Positions 44,021-54,342 of a stretch of 64,000 bases of DNA are shown here, piece after piece. Origin of the DNA: Cenococcum geophilum 1.58 (taxonomy: Eukaryota; Ascomycota; Dothideomycetes; Gloniales; Gloniaceae); assembly GCA_001692895.1 (NCBI GenBank), contig KV748187.1:1933715-1997714 (forward strand), written 5' to 3'. The first letter of the stretch is position 1; every line of letters starts with the position of its first letter. The translations under genes were made by a program, and so were the position numbers. The notes beneath the pieces are model-generated. The model made no database searches, was not told the origin of the DNA, and saw only the letters and a list, made by a program, of their open reading frames with translations.

Positions 44021-47000
44021 ATGCGCATTGCAGAGAATTAAGTGCTATAGCGTTAAGGGCGTAGTAAGCGTCGAGTTTTAGAGGTATTGCTGTCTTAGCC
44101 GGGCCTTACCCCGCATAATAAATCCCGCATAGTCCGCAATCGTAAACTTACTATGGTGTAATTTAACACTAATTGCTAGAAAATGGCGTTTGCATAGGAA
44201 CAAGCTCCTTCTTAGATTTACAATAACTTTATAGACGTATGTACAGAGCTTAGCCATCTAATACTAATTCTCTAACGGCAATTCTAAAATATAGGAGGTA
44301 TATATCGCTATATAAAAAGAAGAATAACTACTAACTATGGTCTGCTTGTTGGTGTAGATAGTAAGTTAACCTATTTAAGATGGACGAGATGCGATAACTA
44401 CTGATCGTAGTCTGCTTGTTAGTGTAGAGAGTAAGTTAACCTATTTAAGATGGATGAGATGCAATAACTGCTGACTATGGTCTACTTATTAGTGTAATTA
44501 GTAAGTTAACCTATTTAAGATAGATAAGATATAATAACTACTAACCGTAGTCTGCTTGTTGGTATAGGATATAAGTTAACCTATTTAAGATGGATAAGAT
44601 ATAATAACTGCTAACCGTGGTCTACTTATTAGTGTAAAGAGTAAGTTAACCTATTTAAGATAGATAAGATATAATAACTACTAGCCGTGGTCTGCTTATT
44701 AGTATAGTTAGTAAGTTAGCCTATTTAAAATAGATAAGATATGATAACTGCTAACCGTGGTCTGCTTATTGGTATAAAGAGTAAGTTAACCTATTTAAGA
44801 TAGATAAGATGCGATAACTGCTAACCGTGGTTTACTTATTAGTATAAAGAGTAAGTTAACCTATTTAAGATGGATAAGATGCAATAACTCCTAACCATAG
44901 TCTGCTTATTAGTATAGAGAGTAAGTTAACCTATTTAAGATAGATGAGATATAATAACTACTAACTATAGCCTACTTATTGGTATAGAGAGTAAGTTAAC
45001 CTATTTAAGATGGATAAGATATAATAATTGCTAACCGTGACCTACTTATTAGTATAGAGAGTAAGTTAACCTATTTAAGATAGATAAGATGCGATAACTG
45101 CTGACTATAACCTGCTTGTTAGTGTAGGTGGTAAGTTAACCTATCTAAGATAGATAAGATGCGATAACTACTAACTATGGTCTGTTTGTTAGTGTAGTAG
45201 GTAAGTTAACCTATTTAAGATGGACAAGATATAATAACTACTGACTATAATCTACTTATTGGTGTAGAGAGTAAGTTAACCTATTTAAGATAGATAAGAT
45301 GTAATAACTACTAACCATGGTCTGTTTATTGGTATAGTGGGTAAGTTAGCCTATTTAAGATAGACGAGATGCAATAACTACTAACTATGGCCTACTTGTT
45401 AGTGTAGAGAGTAAGTTAACCTATTTAAGATGGATAAGATGCGGTAGCTGCTAACTATGGTCTACTTGTTGGTATAGTAGGTAAGTTAACCTATCTAAGA
45501 TAGATAAGATGTAATAACTGCTGACTATAGTCTGCCTATTGGTGTAGAGAGTAAGTTAACCTATTTAAGATAGACGAGATATAATAACTGCTAACCGTGG
45601 TTTGCTTGTTAGTGTAGTAGGTAAGTTAACCCATTTAAGATGGATAAGATATAATAACTGCTGACCGTGGTCTGCTTATTGGTGTAGAGAGTAAGTACTT
45701 TCTTTTTAGGTCTTTAATTTCTTTATATGTTATGTTGATTTAGGGCATAACTTTAGACATCTTAGATGCCTTTTATTAACAATCAGTTTACCGCGAGGTT
45801 TTTTAGTAACTAGCCCTGGAGCACATCTTCTGAAAATCCCGTCTCTGCTTAATTGTATTTATACTACGCAGATCTTATATCTTTAGACCACCCTAAAAGT
45901 GCCTTTAAATTACGCACTCTAAGAAATAATTGTCTTCTCTATAACCTGCTCTTTAATATAGTCCGGTGTAATTATAGTAGAGATTATTAACAGGTTTCTA
46001 TAATTAGAGATAATTTAGCCCTTATAGTTACTATAGATGGTCTATATATTATTCGCCTTTATACCGATCTAGGTTTATCTCTACCCTCCTTTAATATATT
46101 TAACTATGTCGCTTACTACTTTATATTAGCAAAAGAACTATTAACAGACGGCAGTTACAGTATCGAAATTAGACCTCCTATTTTATAAACAATTAATCTC
46201 TTTTAAATCCGTAGTACTTTATATTTCTAGTTACTGCGTAAATGGCTTTGGGAGTGTAACTAAAGTTATATATACAACCGGTAAATACAATACTAGCTAA
46301 TAAGAGTTATCTTTATTGGAGGTCTAGATCCTAATAGATTAATACTCTAAGAGCAAGGGAGTAGAGAGGACTATTTTGTGCTTTTGTACTACTGGGGTAA
46401 TCTAATGGATAAGGAGAAGAAGCGGATCTGCACTACTTTAGAAAACTACTATAATCGAGTAAAGGAGGGATTTAGCTATAATGATCTACTAAAGACATTT
46501 TAAGATGCGGTTTGAGTGACTTAAGAACTTAGTAAAGAGTACCTCTAGATTAATTCTCTTTGCATAATTTAAGGAAATGAGGAGGATTGGAAAAGAGAAG
46601 CTGGGCGTATAGAATAGGTCTTTACCTCTACCTACTGCACTATTGCCGCGAGTTCGGCGCCTAATTGGAGAGATGGCTTCCTTAAGCGGAACTTAAGTCC
46701 TTAGTATTTTTAGATCTAAAGTAGCTCCCGCAGACAGGTTTATATCTATAATAATACACACAACTATAGTAAAGATGTGGATGAAAGCCCCCTTAATAAG
46801 AGAGCTTGGGTACTATAGGAGCGAGTGCTGTCCCGCAGAACTATCCATTTTTCTACAAAACAGACGTATTGGGAGTGTGCGGAAGATATACTTTACGAAA
46901 ACTTTATAAGGCTACAATAGTAAGGCTAAAGTTAAAGGTTATAGTAGAGTGATATACTCTAACATTGTATTCTAGCCCACTAAGAAGGGAACATTTTATT

Positions 47001-47681
47001 CTTAATTCTAATTTTCCTAAACGGCTTACAGCGTTAGGGTATAATTACACGGTTAACTTTGTCCAAATTCTTTTTAAGAAGTATTTACAATGTGGTCTTA
47101 CCAATGAATCTAATAGGGATACTGCGATCTCTGGCTTAGTCAAGCGCATAGAAAGTGCCTTAGACACTAAAGGAAGATACGGAGTATTTTACTGTTTTTT
47201 CTCTAAACTCCTTCTATAGAAACGGTTTAATAGGGAGAAGACGGATCCGATTGTTTACGATAGTCAAAGGGTGCTATCCTGGTCTTAGATGGCATATAAT
47301 AGAGGAATCGATTTTATATCGGATTCGACGCTCATGGTTCCGCGCTCTAAAGATCTCGGATTTAATACCAATCGAGAGGCGTTAGTCATGAAAATTAGAT
47401 AATTTGAACATTGTTAAATGGAACAAAAAGAGAAAGAGTATGCCATTTTTACTAATTTAGGAAGAGTGGGGTTTTTATAGTTTGATATAGCAACCAAAAT
47501 TGAGTTTAGGCATTGTGTTGTCGTTAGGATATGTAAAGACTAGGAGGAAAACCCCTAGAAGACTTACTATATACTAGTTGTCCGGGAAAAACCACTAGAG
47601 AAGGAGTATAAAAGACTTAGAGTTAGAGAAGTTAAAGCACGCTATATATTAAAGGAGAGCGATACTAGAAAGCTTGTATAA
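44021..47681 (+). pseudogene. HET3: HET-domain gene with 20-unit intron array
   Basis: Exon 1 starts at ATG 44021 (M-R-I-A-E-N), is open apart from TAA/TAG for 92 codons and ends at a GTATAT at 44298. After the array the coding part resumes near 45740 with L-R-T-L-R-N-N-C-L-L, then L-L-R-K-W-L-W-E-C-N near 46230. The HET core follows: L-L-K-T-F, Y-L-x-I-N-S-L-C-I-I near 46550, T-Y-C-T-I-A-A-S-S-A, G-F-L-K-R-N-L-S-P, and L-N-K-R-A-W-V-L-x-E-R-V-L near 46795, ending Q-T-Y-W-E-C-A-E-D. The C-terminal region has A-I-S-G-L-V-K-R-I-E (47118 on), L-S-W-S-x-M-A-Y-N-R-G near 47277, E-Y-A-I-F-T-N and E-F-R-H-C-V-V-V. It ends at TAA 47679-47681. The family acts in heterokaryon incompatibility. This copy is disabled by RIP-type stops and small frame breaks. 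Confidence 0.85.
44298..45696 (+). repeat. Intron-like tandem array 3: 20 GTAAGT sites at exact 70-bp spacing, inside HET3
   Basis: GTAAGT (once ATAAGT) occurs at 44361 and then every 70 bp to 45691 with no length change. Each unit begins GTAAGTTAACCTATTTAAGA, has an ACTGCTAACC branch-like block near position 40 and ends TTNGTGTAG (67 nt), followed by three bases, most often AGA, otherwise ATA, TTA, GAT, GTG, TAG or TGG. The first member (44298-44357) starts GTATAT. The last GTAAGT (45691) opens a diverged intron, GTAAGTACTTTC, with TAG sites at 45709 and 45749. Orientation follows HET3. Confidence 0.92.
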
Positions 47682-48190
47682 ATTTATTATCAGTTTATAA
47701 GTTAATAGTTTTCTTATAAGATATAATATAAGAGTATAAATATTGACGCTCCTAGGTTATTAACTTTAGTAACCCTTAATTAGAATAATATGGAGCTCCT
47801 CCTTCACTAGTATAAAATTGCTAGTTCTTATACTCCTTAAGCATAGGTAATAGGTATAACGGCTTAAATAAATGCCTCTAAACTAAAGCTTAAACGAATG
47901 CTATATTCCCTGTCCAGGTTACGCGTTATAGTACTATAATAATAGAGTGAGCTTTAATACCTAATAAGTATTGCTAGTTCTTTTCGACAGCGAATAGGGC
48001 TCGCATATACCGTTTAATAAAAAGTCACTTATTAAAAGATTAAGTATATAGTTGGATATATAGACGGAACATTGTATTTAAGGATAGTAGCAGCGTCTAA
48101 ATAGGTCCTCAAATTTATAGGATAAAACTAGTGTAAATGCGGCGCTAGTTAGTTATATAAGTATAATCATAATTTATATATAACAGTAAT
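47682..48190. other. HET3 3' flank, no gene recognised
   Basis: No sustained frame. It contains a short segment with AATAGTATAACGGCTTAAATAAATGCCTCTAAACTAAAGCTTAAACGAATGC-like content at about 47850-47900 that resembles the outer 40 bp of the 211-bp LTRs at 54132 and 60136. A fragment or degraded solo LTR may therefore be present. Confidence 0.4.
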
Positions 48191-48192
48191 TA

Positions 48193-48670
48193 AAGTGATC
48201 TAGAACTAGATGTCGCCACTATAAGTAGGGAGGGTGGCCAACCTATACCGGCCATACCCTTATTAAGGGTCTACTTCCTAGAATTAAAGAATAGAGGAAA
48301 TAGGGGAACTGTGGTTAGTGTTAGAATAAACGGTCTTAAGTATAGTGTTATAGCGGTAATGCACTGCCTCCGCTGCTTGGCGTTTAGCTTAGCGCGGTTA
48401 CTAAGTTAACTAAACTATACCGAAACCCCCAACCTATATCCTCGTCAACGGATACACATTAAAGGTATAGGCGCTCCCGTAGGCGGGTCTTCCGTAGGGA
48501 TTAGCACTAGCCCTATAACTAGGGCTTTTTAACCCTAGGGCTCTTAATTACACCTATACTTTTAAATTCGGCGCTATTTAACGTATTTTAGACCAACCCT
48601 TTTATTTATAGTTATTAGAGCAGAGTTCCTTTAGGCTTCGCAGAGCCACCTCTAGGGGCGATCTCTTATA
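48193..48670 (-). repeat. Inverted repeat flanking HET3, right arm
   Basis: Reverse complement of 42720-43190 (and, for 48193-48250, also of 43405-43460). It contains GTAGGGAGGGTGGCC at the inner end, the GGCGGGTCTTCCGTAGGGAT block at 48483-48502 and AGGGCTTTTTAACCCTAGGG at 48523-48542. The inner end also has GATGTCGCCACTATAAGTAG. Confidence 0.78.
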
Positions 48671-49080
48671 GTTTAGGATATAAGAATGGGAGCTATAGGG
48701 GATTGGTTCCCGTAGGGGAGTAGTAAACGTAGCTAATGGCTCCTATAGGGGAGTAAAAGCCGTATAGAAATGCAAGCCGTAGGGGATTGGTTCCCATAGG
48801 GCGGCGGAATACGTAGGTATTAGTACCTATAGGGGATTCGTTAGAGTAAGGGATTTGTTAGAGTAGGGGATTTATTAGAGTAGGGGATTCGTTAGCGTAG
48901 GGGATTTGTTGGCGTAGGGGATTCGTTAGAGTAAGAGACTAGATCCTGTAGGGGATTTATTAAAGTAGGGGACTAGTTCCTATAGGGCGGCGAAATATAT
49001 GGGCATTAGCTCCCATAGGGGATTTATTTAAGTAGGGGACTTATTTAAGTAGGGGATTGGTTAGAGGAAGGGATTTATTC
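48670..49080. repeat. Minisatellite, about 20-bp unit (TAGGGGATTCGTTAGAG family)
   Basis: Irregular tandem copies of AGGGGATTNGTTAGAGT and of the TTCCCATAGGGCGGCG core. It shares the GTAGGGGAGTA core with 18430-18780, so it is the same family at the other end of the HET region. Confidence 0.75.
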
Positions 49081-49377
49081 TTTTATGGCTTCTATTTAGG
49101 CGGCATAAGGCCGCTTCTAATAGGCTAGGGAGTGGATTACGTATTTTATAGAAATATAAAGCCTATATAGAATAGTAGGGTATAGGGACCTGATAATCTA
49201 ACGGAAGATTAGGTTATCCGCTTTCCCGGGTTTATTTAGCCCTAGTAACTCGCCCTATGCTATTTTATATGCGTTTTAACTAAGGCTGCTACTTAGCCTT
49301 AGCTGCCCGAATCTTTACTTATATAATAGAAGAGTAGAAGATAATAAAATGTTATTCTATCTTCTCCGCTAGCACCT

Positions 49378-50345
49378 TTAGCTGTTAAGCATTTTGCTAA
49401 CCCATTCCTCCCTAAACTTAGATTCCTAAATAGTTTCTACCTCTTCCGTAACCTTCTTACTAATATCCTTTTATTTATTAGTCCCCTCTTCTCCCTTCTC
49501 CATTTACAACCCCTTAGTAATTATAATACCTAGTTAATGTCCCGCCTACGCACCCCTATAAAGCGGTAGTTTATATAGCACGCTCCTATTTGGGTTACTA
49601 CTCTAATAAATCCTTAATAGGACAACTTTACTAAACCTTAACCCCTTAATTAGCGGGCCTTTTACGAGATCCGGTTTAAGAGCTATAGTATTAGCTTTAA
49701 TAAACTCCCTTATTATAAGATCCCTTAATACCCACTCCTTACTAAGTAGGAAAAACTATTCTAGCTTTAGAGAGGCTAATATAAGTACTTGTAAGCGTTC
49801 TAGTTCTAAAAAAGCTTTTAAATTTTTTTCTACTATCCTAGATAGACGTGTTATGTCCTCTTAGCCGGATATCCTAAAATAGAAGCGAATATTTGGCTAG
49901 AATAACGTAGGCCCTAGTACTTTAGCGATGTCGTTATAGCGTGCTTATGTAAGTTTGTAGAGATTTACGGGTCCGTTAGACGCGTATAATACCCACATAC
50001 CGCTATCCTTATAATTATCGTCCGAGTCTAGACCGGCCTAGAGTTCTTTCATTTTATTAGTAGTAAGGAGACCTATAAAGTTATCTGGGGGCTTAGTAGA
50101 GATATAAGAGCTAACGTAGATTAAGGCTTTATCTGCTAGTAGACAAAGGCCAAATAGGATTTTTTATTTAAGTTCTTACCGACCAATACGCTAGAAATAA
50201 AGGTCTACTAATAAGAGGTAGAAAATATCCGTATAGTCGCTAAGGAAGAAGAATATCCTATAGTAGATTTCAATGGGAAGAGATATAAATGGCGCGCAGG
50301 TCGACCTAAGGTAGATATATTAGAATAAATAGATTTAACTGTTAA
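49378..50345 (-). pseudogene. F-box protein pseudogene
   Basis: Minus-strand frame. Near 50300-50200 it reads F-I-S-L-P-I-E-I-Y-Y-R-I-F-F-F-L-S-D-Y, the fungal F-box pattern (L-P-x-E-I-x-x-x-I-x-x-x-L), followed by L-L-L-V-D. F-box proteins recruit substrates to SCF ubiquitin ligases. The following sequence (S-Y-I-S-T-K-P-P-D-N-F, L-D-S-D-D-N-Y-K-D-S-G-M-W, then a helical part with L-E-L-E-R-L-Q-V-L) is open for about 190 codons with TAG/TAA only. The charged tail (K-G-E-E-G-T-N-K) ends near a TAA at 49378. It lies just downstream of the FunK1 pseudogene on the same strand. The start is not identified. Confidence 0.6.
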
Positions 50346-50680
50346 TAGGGCCTACCTAGTATTAAGAAAAGCTTAACTGCTAGAATTCTTAATCCAATTG
50401 GTAACCGGGACTGCTAGTTATATTGCGATAATGCCTGCGGACCTATTAAATAGGTACTCTTTAAGTTTGTTAAAGGAATAAAAGATAGTACGGTCGTAGG
50501 GCATTATAATATGCCAGTCCTGCCGTATTTCCCCTTACTAGCTAGCTAATAGAGAGCCTTTAGTGCGCTTAAGGGGATATTAATAGAAGTTTAAGTAGGA
50601 ACAGGATTAAGGGTTGTGCAATAACGGGTTAATTAACTAGGTAAGTTACTAGAGAAACCACACAGTATAACCTAATTTAA

Positions 50681-53087
50681 TTAGATATTAGAATATAAGA
50701 CTCGCTATAAAGCCATCTACTCCGCTAATACCTTTAGATCCTTCCTTGCTTCCTAAAGCACCTCCTTTATCTAAGAAGGAAAGTTTTCATCTATTCCCTT
50801 TCGCCTCCTACCGCCTAGAAATACCACTTTCCGTAATCTATTAACCCAAGGGATTAGTGGCTAGTAGTACGGCGAAAAGTTATTTTTTACAGTCTTAAGA
50901 AAATCCCCTTTATTAGTTACTCTTCCCTTTTTTAGGTCAGCCAACTTTATAGTATTTTTATAGTTCCAGCACTTAAACTTAGTTAAACTAACACCTTTAC
51001 TTAGCCCGTTATAGTATACGCAAATCCAGAATAGCACCTAAAAGAACGATTTAAAATTATACCAGGCTGAGTGTTTCTTGCCTAGGAGCACTCCTATAGC
51101 TATAAACGCTCTTATACTGGTCGTGCCTTATACTCCTAAAGCTCCTTTCTACTACTTTTTAATCGTAAGATTAAGATCGATTAAGAATAACGGCTAGAAA
51201 GGATTATCCTCTTCCTTATTTATTAAGACGTTGCCCATTAAAACGTTATATTAGAGGATGCCGGCTTTTATGTGTAAAGACTTATACCCTATAATGCTAC
51301 CCTTTAATATAGCAAGCAATAAAACCCGGGACCTTGCCTTATAAAGAGGCTTGCTATAATCACGAGTAATAACGCGCTAATGCACTCGATTTTGCTTAAT
51401 AGGGTACTTAGTTAGAGAGCCCAAACATATACGCTTGCTAGGCAGTAGCTCGGCATAGCTAAAAAATCTCTTTCTATTAGAACTTCGGCCTTTCCTTATA
51501 CTAATTTGCACTCCACCCGGTTTTAAAGGCATTATTAAGCTTTCTGGCTTATAGTTTATGGCACTTATAATATCCAGCCCCTTATAAATATTATAGATGT
51601 TATTATCTTATCCACCTATGTAAATAGTCTTATAGTAATAGTACCTAGCTACATTAACCACTTCTTTCTCCATCGCTTTACGTAGCAGTTTACCTTCTTC
51701 CTCGCGCTCTAGGTACTGCCACGAGTCTTTAACAACAAGGGGTGTCTTAGTATCGCCCTCGCGGTATACTTTCTAGCAAGTTATCGCCTAACCGGCAACA
51801 TAGGGTACCCGCTTTATAAGTTTGTTAAGGATAAGACGCTTAGTCTAGTCATTACGCACGATTTTAATATATCGCTTACCGTCCGATGTTAGAATAGTAG
51901 GGTTAAACCTAAGCTACTCCTTATTTATCTAAAGAAATCCTAATATTGCCGAGGTAAATTATAGTCCGTCTTTATTAATATCAAATAGTAATAATATAAT
52001 ACCTCCTACCCGGTTATACTCCTATAGCTGCATAATAGATCTGTAGAGGATAAAGCCTAGAATAAAGTAATAAGTATCCTAAGCGGCGAAGACTTCTCTT
52101 ACATATTTTCCTAAATTAAACCATGCCTATAAGGCTATATTAGTGTTTAAATTACTCTTTAGCTCTTCTAGCATAAGTATATACAACTAATAGTATTAAG
52201 AGCTTTTGCTAGCTATTAGATTATCTATAAAACTAATATTTAGCTTTTGCTTTGCTATAGACCCTTATAAGAGCTGCTTAGTATATAACAAGCGTTCGTT
52301 ATATCTTTAGGGCAGACCCGTGCTCCTCTACAAAGCCTAAAAATAATTTAATTAGGTTATTAAACCACTCTAGGACATTATCTTGCTTTGCGCTTTTAGG
52401 CCAGTTACGCNAGCCGCCCTTAGCNTATAGTAGATTGTCCCCTTCCTTNCATTTCTTAAAAANNNCNGCGCTTGCCTCTTTAAGACCTTCTACTTCCCTA
52501 AAGAATGCTTTATATAAGCCAGGAATCCCCATATAAAGAGGGCCTAGCTCCTCCTTTAGAACATCATCTACATATTTCCTGTATTCGGACGAGTTGGTAA
52601 AGCTGCTTATATTACGTAAATATAGGGTTTAAGTGTGGAATGGTAGCGGTCGGGGAGGTATAGACTCTATTATAGTAGTAATAGTATTACTCTAAACGTC
52701 CTTATCTAATTCGCGATTAATAACTATTTTTAGGAGAGGGGTAAACTGTTTAATATTAAAGTCGTTAGAATTAACTAAAAAGCTAAGTCAAATAAGGTCA
52801 CGGAGAAGATTGCCACGGCCAGCGCTAGACGGCAGTAGTTAAGCAGCGGAAAGGTTTTATAATGCCAGGATAAGGTTAACCACAAGATTTTTAAGCCCTA
52901 TATATATTAGAGAGGACTTATAACAGACGAATTAATAATTACCTTTATCGCCTATCTAGCGCAGCAAGTCTAGAGAGCTAGGGATGCCTAGATTCTAATA
53001 AGTTAAGTTAAATAAATCGCGAAAGTTATTTAGTCCTTCCCTAATAGGCTTCGTTTTAATTATCTCTAGTTTAAAGAAATTCGCCAT
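50681..53087 (-). pseudogene. FunK1-type fungal protein kinase pseudogene
   Basis: Minus-strand frame from ATG 53087 (M-A-N-F-F-K-L-E). It contains the N-terminal part typical of the fungal-specific FunK1 kinase family (Pkinase_fungal): Y-V-D-D-V-L-K-E-E-L-G-P near 52575, L-E-W-F-N-N-L-I near 52365, F-V-L-like segments and D-I-N-K-D-G-L near 51970. Later come D-G-K-R-Y-I-K-I-V-R-N near 51880, P-L-V-V-K-D-S (the ATP-lysine region) near 51740, F-L-I-D-L-D-L-T-I-K near 51180 (the D-L-D-L metal-binding region of the family), and the A-I-G-V-L-L-G-K-K-H-S block. The C-terminal part has V-N-R-L-R-K-V-V-F. It ends near a TAA at 50681. RIP stops are common, and the N bases at 52411-52468 fall in the N-terminal part. 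Confidence 0.78.
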
Positions 53088-53560
53088 TACGAGTAAACGC
53101 GCCGAGAGCTACGTTAGGAGGGCTAGCGTGGCAGGCGGGTAAGTAGGCGGGAAGGGGATATTAAAGAGGCCAGTATATAAGGACGGTATAATAGCAAATA
53201 AATGTAGGGAGGTCGAGAATACGTCAGGCGCGTCTTGCAATAAGAAAATAACTAGGGAGAAAAGTATAAGGAAGAAAGTAAGGTATAAGCAAACGCGAGG
53301 ATTAAAGAATGGGCGCGGAAAGTCAAGCCGATCTAACGTAGCTCAGACTAAGGCTTTATAGGGCTTAGTTAAATACTAAGCCATAATAACCTAAATGCGA
53401 GTAGGCAGCGTTTTCTAGTCTATAACTAATTATACTTATTAGTTTTAGTTTATTCCGCGACGCGTAAGGCTCTAATATAGCGGGGCTCTTATATAGCGAG
53501 GCTAAAGAGCACTAGGTAAGGCGCAAGTAGAGAAAGTAAGTTAATTATAGGGTTAATCCT
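53088..53560 (-). promoter_or_regulatory. Probable promoter and leader of the FunK1 gene
   Basis: On the minus strand, a TATA-like TTATATACTGG near 53170-53180 is followed by C/T-rich sequence (CCCCTTCCCGCC) up to the ATG at 53087. No gene seen. Inference from composition only. Confidence 0.3.
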
Positions 53561-53930
53561 ATAAGCGCCGAATAATTATATAGCTAGTCTTAAAACGAGC
53601 TAAACCTAATATACTAATTACAGATACGGTTAACCCCTTTTTATAGTGGTTAATTAACCTAGTTTTTGAAATTAGGATCTAGTTCTTAAAACTAGATCCG
53701 GTTTTTAGAATCGCGCCCTTTTTATAGCAGTTAATTGGCCTATCTCCTAAAACCCAAATTAGGATCTTTTAACTTAGCACTAGTTAACTGGCCTATTTCC
53801 CAAAAACAGAATTAGGATACTGCCTCTAGAATTAGAATATAGTCTTTAAAATCAGATCTAGTTCTTAGAATAAGATCCCGTTTTTAGTAACTTAAGCTAA
53901 TATTAAAGGATATATCCTATATTTATTCTT
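53560..53930. repeat. Imperfect short repeats (AATTAGGATCTAGTTCTTAGAA family)
   Basis: Several degenerate copies of two motifs alternate: TTTATAGTGGTTAATTAACC-like, and AATTAGGATC followed by AGTTCTTA with AAACTAGATCC. They occur near 53635, 53670, 53715, 53755, 53800 and 53850. No coding frame is visible. Confidence 0.5.
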
Positions 53931-54131
53931 AATATTCCTACCTTATTAATATAAATTTAGAGTTAACCTATACCCTACTTATTACAAAACGCCAGAGAGC
54001 TATTAGTTAAAGTAAGCTATAAATAAGAATTTTTAAAGGTAAAGGAGACCTTAAATAAAGCCAATAGATTATAGCGGTATTACTAGGCGGATATATATGT
54101 TATAGCGCGGCGTAATAATTAATATTATATC

Positions 54132-54342
54132 TGTCACGGCTTAAATAAATGCCTCTAAACCGAAGCTTAAATAAATGCTGTATTACGAAGATACTAAGCT
54201 AAAGAGAAGAAAAAGGGGTCGCTAGGACTGATGTAAACAAATATATAGGGTAAGCCGCTAAGGCGCTAGCTTTAGGCGGGCTAATCGCAGGTCGGCAGAA
54301 TATGGCAGAATTTGGCAGGTAACGTGCGATAGCGCCGTTACA
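54132..54342 (-). repeat. 3' LTR (211 bp)
   Basis: On the plus strand it starts TGTCACGGCTTAAAT and ends GCGCCGTTACA. It differs from the copy at 60136 at only a handful of sites, nearly all transitions. Confidence 0.92.

Noticed and set aside
22090..45700. Arrays as coding repeats of a repeat protein (for example LRR or WD40)
   Set aside because: Unit lengths of 68, 70 and 71 bp are not multiples of three, and each frame hits stops within a unit. The only shared features are splice-like signals.
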